Part shown: one piece after another, positions 42,023-55,069 of the stretch
Layout: each line of letters begins with the position of its first letter
How positions within the stretch are numbered: position 1 is the first letter of the stretch
Assembly (NCBI GenBank): GCA_963989245.1
Contig: CAXDII010000269.1
Coordinates: 87,501-151,500, forward strand
Length of the DNA stretch: 64,000 nucleotides
Origin: Nansenia antarctica
Lineage: Eukaryota; Chordata; Actinopteri; Argentiniformes; Microstomatidae
Direction of reading: 5' to 3'
Program-made: the position numbers and the translations under genes
The notes under the pieces: generated by a model
Seen by the model: the letters and a program-made list of their open reading frames with translations, nothing else
Told to the model about the DNA's origin: nothing
The model's database searches: none

Positions 42023-43360
42023 CTTCCTCGATGGACTCACGGATCCTGTGCTGGACCCCCTGCAGTTCGCGTACAGAGCCAATAGATCCACGGAGGACGC
42101 CGTGAACATGGCTCTGCACTACGTACTAGAACACCTAGACACTGCAGGCAACTACGCCAGGATCCTGTTCGTGGACTTCAGCTCGGCCTTCAACACGATC
42201 CTCCCACACATCCTGGAGCACCAGCTATCCCTGCTGCAGGTGCCGGTCTCCACCTGCAGGTGGATCACGGACTTCCTGACTGACAGGTCTCAGCGGGTGA
42301 AGCTGGGGAAGAGCATTTCCAGCTCCAGGACCACCAGCACGGGCTCCCCGCAGGGCTGCGTCCTGTCTCCAGCACTATTCTCCCTCTACACCAACAGCTG
42401 TGTCTCCCGCCACCCCTCGGTCAAGCTCCTGAAGTTTGCAGACGACACCACCCTGGTGGGCCTCATCTCCGGGGGGGACGAATCTGCCTACAGGGGTGAG
42501 ATCGAGGGGCTGCAGAGATGGTGCAGCTTAAACAATCTGGAGCTAAATGCTCTAAAAACAGTGGAGATGGTGGTGGACTTCCGAAGGAAAGCAGCCCTGC
42601 CCCCTCCCATCATGCTGGGAGGTACCCCGGTGGCCTCCGTGGAGTCATGCCGCTTTCTAGGCATGACCATCTCCCGGGACCTAAAGTGGGAGCAGAACAC
42701 CGAGGTCCTCACAAAGAAGGCCCAGAAGAGGATGTTCTTCCTCCGGCAGCTGAGGAAACTCAGGCTGCCGAGGTCCATGATGGTCCAGTTCTACACGGCC
42801 ATCATAGAATCCATCCTCACCCACTCCATCATCACCTGGTTCCCTGCTGCAACGACCAAGGACAAGGCCAAGTTGCAGCGGGTGCGACGTTCAGCAGAGA
42901 GGGTGATCGGCTGTCCCTTGCCCTCCCTCAACTCCCTGCATGACACCAGGGCTCTGAGGAGGGCAAGGAAGATCATGGCTGACCCCTTCCACCCCGGCCA
43001 CGGCCTCCTCACCCTGCTTCCCTCTGGAAGAAGGTTGCGGCTGCCTAAGGCACTTAAGGCCCGCCACAGGCTCAGCTTCTACCCCTCAGCCGCCAGGCTG
43101 TTAAATTACTCTGGCATCCCCCCCCCCCCCGCCCCCAAGTCTGCCCAGGACGGAACTGGACTCACTGTAAAAAACTCTGCACTGCACTTTACTTTATACC
43201 GCACTATCCAATGCACTGTTGTCTGTCCTGTGTTGTTGTTGTGTTGTCCTGTTTTTTGATATGTGAAAAAAGTATAAACGCACTTGCTGTGGTGACGAAG
43301 CAAATTCCTATATGTGTAACGCATAGTGGCAATAAACGTTATCTCAATCTCAATCAATCA
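42023..43360 (+). mobile_element. 5'-truncated Rex1 copy inserted in a satellite unit
   Basis: About 1.3 kb of the same Rex1 family as 20068-23430, in the opposite orientation, nearly identical through RT, C-terminus and 3' UTR. It ends in a short tail ATCTCAATCTCAATCAATCA. It begins at CACGGATCCTGTGCTGG, inside the RT. The satellite resumes at ACTCCCACAG, so a 4-base ACTC target duplication is possible. At the 5' junction the satellite bases CTTCCTCGATGGACTC appear twice in tandem (42007-42022, 42023-42038). Confidence 0.95.
42039..43259 (+). pseudogene. Rex1 reverse transcriptase, 5'-truncated
   Basis: An open frame of about 406 Rex1 codons carries VDFSSAFNTILPH, GSPQGCVLSPALFSLYTN and FADDTTLVGLI, down to the same C-terminus as the full-length copy, with very few changes (for example SGIPPPP for SGFPPPP). 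The start codon offered by the sequence (42015) lies in the duplicated satellite piece, so the predicted N-terminus MDSFLDG is chimeric. The endonuclease and the first RT motifs are missing. Confidence 0.9.
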
Positions 43361-46300
43361 ACTCCCACAGATAGACTCCCTTGTCTTGTTGTCACGAGTC
43401 TTAGTGTCGTAGACGTGTATTAGCATATCCACTGGGAGTATAACATATGTGAGCAGAGCCCTCTCTATGACATCAGAGCCCTCTCTATGACATCAGAGAG
43501 GACTGCTGTAACCTGTATGGAACTTTTTACTTGTGATCTATTTGGACTTATATAGCGCCTTTATCCAAAGCGCTTTACAATGGCCTCTCATTCACCCATT
43601 CACACACACATGCACACACCAATGGCGGCCTGCGGCCTCGTACCTATGACTGAATCTGTCTTGTTATTAGTAATAGAGTAAATAGCTGTCTGTTTTAAGG
43701 CTATCTAGTTAAAATTGGACTACTGATACCTGTCTGTTCATAGGGAGAGTGTGGGAATAGGGAGAAAGCACATTGGGATATAGGTCCGTAGAGGGGAAGA
43801 GGGCTAATGAACCAACAGAAGTAGGGGTAGCTAAGTGCACTCAGTAGACTGATGTGCCAAGAGAAGACAGCAACACTACAAACAACTGGAAGAGAAGGTA
43901 CTAAGTACCCTGGCTTCCTCTCAGGCCTTCCTCGATGGACTCCCACAGATAGACTCCCTTGTCTTGTTGTCACGAGTCTTAGTGTCGTAGACTTGTATTA
44001 GCATATCCACTGGGAGTATAACATAATGTGAGCAGAGCCCTCTCTATGACATCAGAGCCCTCTCTATGACATCAGAGAGGACTGCTGTAACCTGTATAGA
44101 ACTTTTTACTTGTGATCTATTTGGACTTATATAGCGCCTTTATCCAAAGCGCTTTACAACGGCCTCTCATTCACCCATTCACACACACATTCACACACCA
44201 ATGGCGGCATGCGGCCTCGTACCTATAACTGAATCTGTCTTGTTATTAGTAATAGAGTAAATAGCTGTCTGTTTTAAGGCTATCTAGTTAAAATTGGACT
44301 ACTGATACCTGTCTGTTCATAGGGAGAGTGTGGGAATAGGGAGAAAGCACATTGGGATATAGGTCCGTAGAGGGGAAGAGGGCTAATGAACCAACAGAAG
44401 TAGGGGTAGCTAAGTGCACTCAGTAGACTGATGTGCCAAGAGAAGACAGCAACACTACAAACAACTGGAAGAGAAGGTACTAAGTACCCTGGCTTCCTCT
44501 CAGGCCTTCCTCGATGGACTCCCACAGATAGACTCCCTTGTCTTGTTGTCACGAGTCTTAGTGTCGTAGACTTGTATTAGCATATCCACTGGGAGTATAA
44601 CATATGTGAGCAGAGCTCTCTCTATGACATCAGAGCCCTCTCTATGACATCAGAGAGGACTGCTGTAACCTGTATGGAACTTTTTACTTGTGATCTATTT
44701 GGACTTATATAGCGCCTTTATCCAAAGCGCTTTACAACGGCCTCTCATTCACCCATTCACACACACATTCACACACCAATGGCGGCCTGCGGCCTCGTAC
44801 CTATGACTGAATCTGTCTTGTTATTAGTAATAGAGTAAATAGCTGTCTGTTTTAAGGCTATCTAGTTAACATTGGACTACTGATACCTGTCTGTTCATAG
44901 GGAGAGTGTGGGAATAGGGAGAAAGCACATTGGGATATAGGTCCGTAGAGGGGAAGAGGGCTAATGAACCAACAGAAGTAGGGGTAGCTAAGTGCACTCA
45001 GTAGACTGATGTGCCAAGAGAAGACAGCAACACTACAAACAACTGGAAGAGAAGGTACTAAGTACCCTGGCTTCCTCTCAGGCCTTCCTCGATGGACTCC
45101 CACAGATAGACTCCCTTGTCTTGTTGTCACGAGTCTTAGTGTCGTAGACTTGTATTAGCATATCCACTGGGAGTATAACATAATGTGAGCAGAGCCCTCT
45201 CTATGACATCAGAGCCCTCTCTATGACATCAGAGAGGACTGCTGTAACCTGTATGGAACGTTTTACTTGTGATCTATTTGGACTTATATAGCGCCTTTAT
45301 CCAAAGCGCTTTACAACGGCCTCTCATTCACCCATTCACACACACATTCACACACCAATGGCGGCCTGCGGCCTCGTACCTATGACTGAATCTGTCTTGT
45401 TATTAGTAATAGAGTAAATAGCTGTCTGTTTTAAGGCTATCTAGTTAACATTGGACTACTGATACCTATCTGTTCATAGGGAGAGTGTGGGAATAGGGAG
45501 AAAGCACATTGGGATATAGGTCCGTAGAGGGGAAGAGGGCTAATGAACCAACAGAAGTAGGGGTAGCTAAGTGCACTCAGTAGACTGATGTGCCAAGAGA
45601 AGACAGCAACACTACAAACAACTGGAAGAGAAGGTACTAAGTACCCTGGCTTCCTCTCAGGCCTTCCTCGATGGACTCCCACAGATAGACTCCCTTGTCT
45701 TGTTGTCACGAGTCTTAGTGTCGTAGACTTGTATTAGCATATCCACTGGGAGTATAACATAATGTGAGCAGAGCCCTCTCTATGACATCAGAGCCCTCTC
45801 TATGACATCAGAGAGGACTGCTGTAACCTGTATGGAACTTTTTACTTGTGATCTATTTGGACTTATATAGCGCCTTTATCCAACGCGCTTTACAACGGCC
45901 TCTCATTCACCCATTCACACACACATTCACACACCAATGGCGGCCTGCGGCCTCGTACCTATGACTGAATCTGTCTTGTTATTAGTAATAGAGTAAAAGC
46001 TGTCTGTTTTAAGGCTATCTAGTTAAAATTGGACTACTGATACCTGTCTGTTCATAGGGAGAGTGTGGGAATAGGGAGAAAGCACATTGGGATATAGGTC
46101 CGTAGAGGGGAAGAGGGCTAATGAACCAACAGAAGTAGGGGTAGCTAAGTGCACTCAGTAGACTGATGTGCCAAGAGAAGACAGCAACACTACAAACAAC
46201 TGGAAGAGAAGGTACTAAGTACCCTGGCTTCCTCTCAGGCCTTCCTCGATGGACTCCCACAGATAGACTCCCTTGTCTTGTTGTCACGAGTCTTAGTGTC

Positions 46301-49300
46301 GTAGACTTGTATTAGCATATCCACTGGGAGTATAACATATGTGAGCAGAGCCCTCTCTATGACATCATTGCCCTCTCTATGACATCAGAGAGGACTGCTG
46401 TAACCTGTATGGAACTTTTTACTTGTGATCTATTTGGACTTATATAGCGCCTTTATCCAAAGCGCTTTACAACGGCCTCTCATTCACCCATTCACACACA
46501 CATTCACACACCAATGGCAGCCTGCGGCCTCGTACCTATGACTGAATATGTCTTGTTATTAGTAATAGAGTAAATAGCTGTCTGTTTTAAGGCTATCTAG
46601 GTAAAATTGGACTACTGATACCTGTCTGTTCATAGGGAGAGTGTGGGAATAGGGAGAAAGCACATTGGGATATAGGTCCGTAGAGGGGAAGAGGGCTAAT
46701 GAACCAACAGAAGTAGGGGTAGCTAAGTGCACTCAGTAGATTGATGTGCCAAGAGAAGACAGCAACACTACAAACAACTGGAAGAGAAGGTACTAAGTAC
46801 CCTGGCTTCCTCTCAGGCCTTCCTCGATGGACTCCCACAGATAGACTCCCTTGTCTTGTTGTCACGAGTCTTAGTGTCATAGACTTGTATTAGCATATCC
46901 ACTGGGAGTATAACATATGTGAGCAGAGCCCTCTCTATGACATCAGAGCCCTCTCTATGACATCAGAGAGGACTGCTGTAACCTGTATGGAGTTTTTTAC
47001 TTTTGATCTATTTGGACTTATATAGCGCCTTTATCCAAAGCGCTTTACAACGGCCTCTCATTCACCCATTCACACACACATTCACACAGCAATGGCGGCC
47101 TGCGGCCTCGTACCTATGACTGAATCTGTCTTGTTATTAGTAATAGAGTAAATAGCTGTCTGTTTTAAGGCTATCTAGTTAAAATTGGACTACTGATACC
47201 TGTTTGTTCATAGGGAGAGTGTGGGAATAGGGAGAAAGCACATTGGGATATAGGTCCGTAGAGGGGAAGAGGTCTAATGAACCAACAGAAGTAGGGGTAG
47301 CTAAGTGCACTCAGTAGACTGATGTGCCAAGAGAAGACAGCAACACTACAAACAACTGGAAGAGAAGGTACTAAGTGCCCTGGCTTCCTCTCAGGCCTTC
47401 CTCGATGGACTCCCACAGATAGACTCCCTTGTCTTGTTGTCACGAGTCTTAGTGTCATAGACTTGTATTAGCATATCCACTGGGAGTATAACATATGTGA
47501 GCAGAGCCCTCTCTATGACATCAGAGCCCTCTCTATGACATCAGAGAGGACTGCTGTAACCTGTATGGAACTTTTTACTTGTGATCTATTTGGACTTATA
47601 TAGCGCCTTTATCCAAAGCGCTATACAACGGCCTCTCATTCACCCATTCACACACACATTCACACACCAATGGCGGCCTGCGGCCTCGTACCTATGACTG
47701 AATCTGTCTTGTTATTAGTAATAGAGTAAATAGCTGTCTGTTTTAAGGCTATCTAGTTAAAATGGGACTACTGATTTCTGTCTGTTCATAGGGAGAGTGT
47801 GGGAATAGGGAGAAAGCACATTGGGATATAGGTCCGTAGAGGGGAAGAGGGCTAATGAACCAACAGAAGTAGGGGTAGCTAAGTGCACTCAGTAGACTGA
47901 TGTGCCAAGAGAAGACAGCAACACTACAAACAACTGGAAGAGAAGGTACTAAGTACCCTGGCTTCCTCTCAGGCCTTCCTCGATGGACTCCCACAGATAG
48001 ACTCCCTTGTCTTGTTGTCACGAGTCTTAGTGTCGTAGACGTGTATTAGCATATCCACTGGGAGTATAACATATGTGAGCAGAGCCCTCTCTATGACATC
48101 AGAGCCCTCTCTATGACATCAGAGAGGACTGCTGTAACCTGTATGGAACTTTTTACTTGTGATCTATTTGGACTTTTATAGCGCCTTTATCCAAAGCGCT
48201 TTACAACGGCCTCTCATTCACCCATTCACACACACATTCACACACCAATGGCGGCCTGCGGCCTCGTACCTATGACTGAATCTGTCTTGTTATTAGTAAT
48301 AGAGTAAATAGCTGTCTGTTTTAAGGCTATCTAGTTAAAATTGGACTACTGATACCTGTCTGTTCATAGGGAGAGTGTGGGAATAGGGAGAAAGCACATT
48401 GGGATATAGGTCCGTAGAGGGGAAGAGGGCTAATGAACCAACAGAAGTAGGGGTAGCTAAGTGCACTCAGTAGACTGATGTGCCAAGAGAAGACAGCAAC
48501 ACTACAAACAACTGGAAGAGAAGGTACTAAGTACCCTGGCTTCCTCTCAGGCCTTCCTCGATGGACTCCCACAGATAGACTCCCTTGTCTTGTTGTCACG
48601 AGTCTTAGTGTCGTAGACTTGTATTAGCATATCCACTGGGAGTATAACATATGTGAGCAGAGCCCTCTCTATGACATCAGAGCCCTCTCTATGACATCAG
48701 AGAGGACTGCTGTAACCTGTATGGAACTTTTTACTTGTGATCTATTTGGACTTATATAGCACCTTTATCCAAAGCGCTTTACAATGGCCTCTCATTCACC
48801 CATTCACACACACATGCACACACCAATGGCGGCCTGCGGCCTCGTACCTATGACTGAATCTGTCTTGTTATTAGTAATAGAGTAAATAGCTGTCTGTTTT
48901 AAGGCTATCTAGTTCAAATTGGACTACTGATACCTGTCTGTTCATAGGGAGAGTGTGGGAATAGGGAGAAAGCACATTGGGATATAGGTCCATAGAGGGG
49001 AAGAGGGCTAATGAACCAACAGAAGTAGGGGTAGCTAAGTGCACTCAGTAGACTGATGTGCCAAGAGAAGACAGCAACACTACAAACAACTGGAAGAGAA
49101 GGTACTAAGTACCCTGGCTTCCTCTCAGGCCTTCCTCGATGGACTCCCACAGATAGACTCCCTTGTCTTGTTGTCACGAGTCTTAGTGTCGTAGACTTGT
49201 ATTAGCATATCCACTGGGAGTATAACATAATGTGAGCAGAGCCCTCTCTATGACATCAGAGCCCTCTCTAAGACATCAGAGAGGACTGCTGTAACCTGTA

Positions 49301-52300
49301 TAGAACTTTTTACTTGTGATCTATTTGGACTTATATAGCGCCTTTATCCAAAGCGCTTTACAACGGCCTCTCATTCACCCATTCACACACACATTCACAC
49401 ACCAATGGCGGCCTGCGGCCTCGTACCTATAACTGAATCTGTCTTGTTATTAGTAATAGAGTAAATAGCTGTCTGTTTTAAGGCTATCTAGTTAAAATTG
49501 GACTACTGATACCTGTCTGTTCATAGGGAGAGTGTGGGAATAGGGAGAAAGCACATTGGGATATAGGTCCGTAGAGGGGAAGAGGGCTAATGAACCAACA
49601 GAAGTAGGGGTAGCTAAGTGCACTCAGTAGACTGATGTGCCAAGAGAAGACAGCAACACTACAAACAACTGGAAGAGAAGGTACTAAGTACCCTGGCTTC
49701 CTCTCAGGCCTTCCTCGATGGACTCCCACAGATAGACTCCCTTGTCTTGTTGTCACGAGTCTTAGTGTCGTAGACTTGTATTAGCATATCCACTGGGAGT
49801 ATAACATATGTGAGCAGAGCTCTCTCTATGACATCAGAGCCCTCTCTATGACATCAGAGAGGACTGCTGTAACCTGTATGGAACTTTTTACTTGTGATCT
49901 ATTTGGACTTATATAGCGCCTTTATCCAAAGCGCTTTACAACGGCCTCTCATTCACCCATTCACACACACATTCACACACCAATGGCGGCCTGCGGCCTG
50001 GTACCTATGACTGAATCTGTCTTGTTATTAGTAATAGAGTAAATAGCTGTCTGTTTTAAGGCTATCTAGTTAACATTGGACTACTGATACCTGTCTGTTC
50101 ATAGGGAGAGTGTGGGAATAGGGAGAAAGCACATTGGGATATAGGTCCGTAGAGGGGAAGAGGGCTAATGAACCAACAGAAGTAGGGGTAGCTAAGTGCA
50201 CTCAGTAGACTGATGTGCCAAGAGAAGACAGCAACACTACAAACAACTGGAAGAGAAGGTACTAAGTACCCTGGCTTCCTCTCAGGCCTTCCTCGATGGA
50301 CTCCCACAGATAGACTCCCTTGTCTTGTTGTCACGAGTCTTAGTGTCGTAGACTTGTATTAGCATATCCACTGGGAGTATAACATATGTGAGCAGAGCCC
50401 TCTCTATGACATCAGAGCCCTCTCTATGACATCAGAGAGGACTGCTGTAATCTGTATAGAACTTTTTACTTGTGATCTATTTGGACTTATATAGCGCCTT
50501 TATCCAAAGCGCTTTACAACGGCCTCTCATTCACCCATTCACACACACATTCACACACCAATGGCGGCCTGCGGCCTCGTACCTATGACTGAATCTGTCT
50601 TGTTATTAGTAATAGAGTAAATTGCTGTCTGTTTTAAGGCTATCTAGTTAAAATTGGACTACTGATACCTGTCTGTTCATAGGGAGAGTGTGGGAATAGG
50701 GAGAAAGCACATTGGGATATAGGTCCGTAGAGGGGAAGAGGGCTAATGAACCAACAGAAGTAGGGGTAGCTAAGTGCACTCAGTAGACTGATGTGCCAAG
50801 AGAAGACAGCAACACTACAAACAACTGGAAGAGAAGGTACTAAGTACCCTGGCTTCCTCTCAGGCCTTCCTCGATGGACTCCCACAGATAGACTCCCTTG
50901 TCTTGTTGTCACGAGTCTTAGTGTCGTAGACTTGTATTAGCATATCCACTGGGAGTATAACATATGTGAGCAGAGCCCTCTCTATGACATCAGAGCCCTC
51001 TCTATGACATCAGAGAGGACTGCTGTAACCTGTATGGAACGTTTTACTTGTGATCTATTTGGACTTATATAGCGCCTTTATCCAAAGCGCTTTACAACGG
51101 CCTCTCATTCACCCATTCACACACACATTCACACACCAATGGCGGCCTGCGGCCTCGTACCTATGACTGAATCTGTCTTGTTATTAGTAATAGAGTAAAT
51201 AGCTGTCTGTTTTAAGGCTATCTAGTTAACATTGGACTACTGATACCTGTCTGTTCATAGGGAGAGTGTGGGAATAGGGAGAAAGCACATTGGGATATAG
51301 GTCCGTAGAGGGGAAGAGGGCTAATGAACCAACAGAAGTAGGGGTAGCTAAGTGCACTCAGTAGACTGATGTGCCAAGAGAAGACAGCAACACTACAAAC
51401 AACTGGAAGAGAAGGTACTAAGTACCCTGGCTTCCTCTCAGGCCTTCCTCGATGGACTCCCACAGATAGACTCCCTTGTCTTGTTGTCACGAGTCTTAGT
51501 GTCGTAGACTTGTATTAGCATATCCACTGGGAGTATAACATATGTGAGCAGAGCCCTCTCTATGACATCAGAGCCCTCTCTATGACATCAGAGAGGACTG
51601 CTGTAACCTGTATGGAACTTTTTACTTGTGATCTATTTGGACTTTTATAGCGCCTTTATCCAAAGCGCTTTACAACGGCCTCTCATTCACCCATTCACAC
51701 ACACATGCACACACCAATGGCGGCCTGCGGCCTCGTACCTATGACTGAATCTGTCTTGTTATTAGTAATAGAGTAAATAGCTGTCTGTTTTAAGGCTATC
51801 TAGTTCAAATTGGACTACTGATACCTGTCTGTTCATAGGGAGAGTGTGGGAATAGGGAGAAAGCACATTGGGATATAGGTCTGTAGAGGGGAAGAGGGCT
51901 AATGAACCAACAGAAGTAGGGGTAGCTAAGTGCACTCAGTAGACTGATGTGCCAAGAGAAGACAGCAACACTACACACAACTGGAAGAGAAGGTACTAAG
52001 TACCCTGGCTTCCTCTCAGGCCTTCCTCGATGGACTCCCACAGATAGACTCCCTTGTCTTGTTGTCACGAGTCTTAGTGTCGTAGACTTGTATTAGCATA
52101 TCCACTGGGAGTATAACATAATGTGAGCAGAGCCCTCTCTATGACATCAGAGCCCTCTCTATGACATCAGAGAGGACTGCTGTAACCTGTATAGAACTTT
52201 TTACTTGTGATCTATTTGGACTTATATAGCGCCTTTATCCAAAGCGCTTTACAACGGCCTCTCATTCACCCATTCACACACACATTCACACACCAATGGC

Positions 52301-54684
52301 GGCCTGCGGCCTCGTACCTATGACTGAATCTGTCTTGTTATTAGTAATAGAGTAAATTGCTGTCTGTTTTAAGGCTATCTAGTTAAAATTGGACTACTGA
52401 TACCTGTCTGTTCATAGGGAGAGTGTGGGAATAGGGAGAAAGCACATTGGGATATAGGTCCGTAGAGGGGAAGAGGGCTAATGAACCAACAGAAGTAGGG
52501 GTAGCTAAGTGCACTCAGTAGACTGATGTGCCAAGAGAAGACAGCAACACTACAAACAACTGGAAGAGAAGGTACTAAGTACCCTGGCTTCCTCTCAGGC
52601 CTTCCTCGATGGACTCCCACAGATAGACTCCCTTGTCTTGTTGTCACGAGTCTTAGTGTCGTAGACTTGTATTAGCATATCCACTGGGAGTATAACATAT
52701 GTGAGCAGAGCCCTCTCTATGACATCAGAGCCCTCTCTATGACATCAGAGAGGACTGCTGTAACCTGTATGGAACGTTTTACTTGTGATCTATTTGGACT
52801 TATATAGCGCCTTTATCCAAAGCGCTTTACAACGGCCTCTCATTCACCCATTCACACACACATTCACACACCAATGGCGGCCTGCGGCCTCGTACCTATG
52901 ACTGAATCTGTCTTGTTATTAGTAATAGAGTAAATAGCTGTCTGTTTTAAGGCTATCTAGTTAACATTGGACTACTGATACCTGTCTGTTCATAGGGAGA
53001 GTGTGGGAATAGGGAGAAAGCACATTGGGATATAGGTCCGTAGAGGGGAAGAGGGCTAATGAACCAACAGAAGTAGGGGTAGCTAAGTGCACTCAGTAGA
53101 CTGATGTGCCAAGAGAAGACAGCAACACTACAAACAACTGGAAGAGAAGGTACTAAGTACCCTGGCTTCCTCTCAGGCCTTCCTCGATGGACTCCCACAG
53201 ATAGACTCCCTTGTCTTGTTGTCACGAGTCTTAGTGTCGTAGACTTGTATTAGCATATCCACTGGGAGTATAACATAATGTGAGCAGAGCCCTCTCTATG
53301 ACATCAGAGCCCTCTCTATGACATCAGAGAGGACTGCTGTAACCTGTATGGAACTTTTTACTTGTGATCTATTTGGACTTATATAGAGCCTTTATCCAAC
53401 GCGCTTTACAACGGCCTCTCATTCACCCATTCACACACACACATTCACACACCAATGGCGGCCTGCGGCCTCGTACCTATGACTGAATCTCTCTTGTTAT
53501 TAGTAATAGAGTAAATAGCTGTCTGTTTTAAGGCTATCTAGTTAACATTGGACTACTGATACCTGTCTGTTCATAGGGAGAGTGTGGGAATAGGGAGAAA
53601 GCACATTGGGATATAGGTCCGTAGAGGGGAAGAGGGCTAATGAACCAACAGAAGTAGGGGTAGCTAAGTGCACTCAGTAGACTGATGTGCCAAGAGAAGA
53701 CAGCAACACTACAAACAACTGGAAGAGAAGGTACTAAGTACCCTGGCTTCATCTCAGGCCTTCCTCGATGGACTCCCACAGATAGACTCCCTTGTCTTGT
53801 TGTCACGAGTCTTAGTGTCGTAGACTTGTATTAGCATATCCACTGGGAGTATAACATAATGTGAGCAGAGCCCTCTCTATGACATCAGAGCCCTCTCTAT
53901 GACATCAGAGAGGACTGCTGTAACCTGTATGGAACTTTTTACTTGTGATCTATTTGGACTTATATAGCGCCTTTATCCAACGCGCTTTACAACGGCCTCT
54001 CATTCACCCATTCACACACACATTCACACACCAATGGCGGCCTGCGGCCTCGTACCTATGACTGAATCTGTCTTGTTATTAGTAATAGAGTAAATAGCTG
54101 TCTGTTTTAAGGCTATCTAGTTAAAATTGGACTACTGATACCTGTCTGTTCATAGGGAGAGTGTGGGAATAGGGAGAAAGCACATTGGGATATAGGTCCG
54201 TAGAGGGGAAGAGGGCTAATGAACCAACAGAAGTAGGGGTAGCTAAGTGCACTCAGTAGACTGATGTGCCAAGAGAAGACAGCAACACTACAAACAACTG
54301 GAAGAGAAGGTACTAAGTACCCTGGCTTCCTCTCAGGCCTTCCTCGATGGACTCCCACAGATAGACTCCCTTGTCTTGTTGTCACGAGTCTTAGTGTCGT
54401 AGACTTGTATTAGCATATCCACTGGGAGTATAACATATGTGAGCAGAGCCCTCTCTATGACATCAGAGCCCTCTCTATGACATCAGAGAGGACTGCTGTA
54501 ACCTGTATGGAACGTTTTACTTGTGATCTATTTGGACTTATATAGCGCCTTTATCCAAAGCGCTTTACAACGGCCTCTCATTCACCCATTCACACACACA
54601 TTCACACACCAATGGCGGCCTGTGGCCTCGTACCTATGACTGTATCTGTCTTGTTATTAGTAATAGAGTAAATAGCTGTCTGTT

Positions 54685-55069
54685 TTAAGGCTATCTAGTT
54701 AAAATTGGACTACTGATACCTGTCTGTTCATAGGGAGAGTGTGGGAATAGGGAGAAAGCACATTGGGATATAGGTAGTGTCATAGACTTGTATTAGCATA
54801 TCCACTGGGAGTATAACATATGTGAGCAGAGCCCTCTCTATGACATCAGAGCCCTCTCTATGACATCAGAGAGGACTGCTGTAACCTCTATGGAACTTTT
54901 TACTTGTGATCTATTTGGACTTATATAGCGCCTTTATCCAAAGCGCTTTACAACGGCCTCTCATTCACCCATTCACACACACATTCACACACCAATGGCG
55001 GCCTGCGGCCTCGACACCTATGACTGAATCTGTCTTGTTATTAGTAATAGAGTAAATAGCTGTCTGTTT
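54685..55069 (+). repeat. Short satellite unit inside the array
   Basis: Lacks the same 195-bp block (GGGATATAGGTAGTGTCATAG at about 54768). It is flanked by normal long units. Confidence 0.92.

Noticed and set aside
42015..42038. Start codon of the truncated Rex1 ORF as a true translation start
   Set aside because: It lies in duplicated satellite sequence at the junction, so the N-terminus is accidental.
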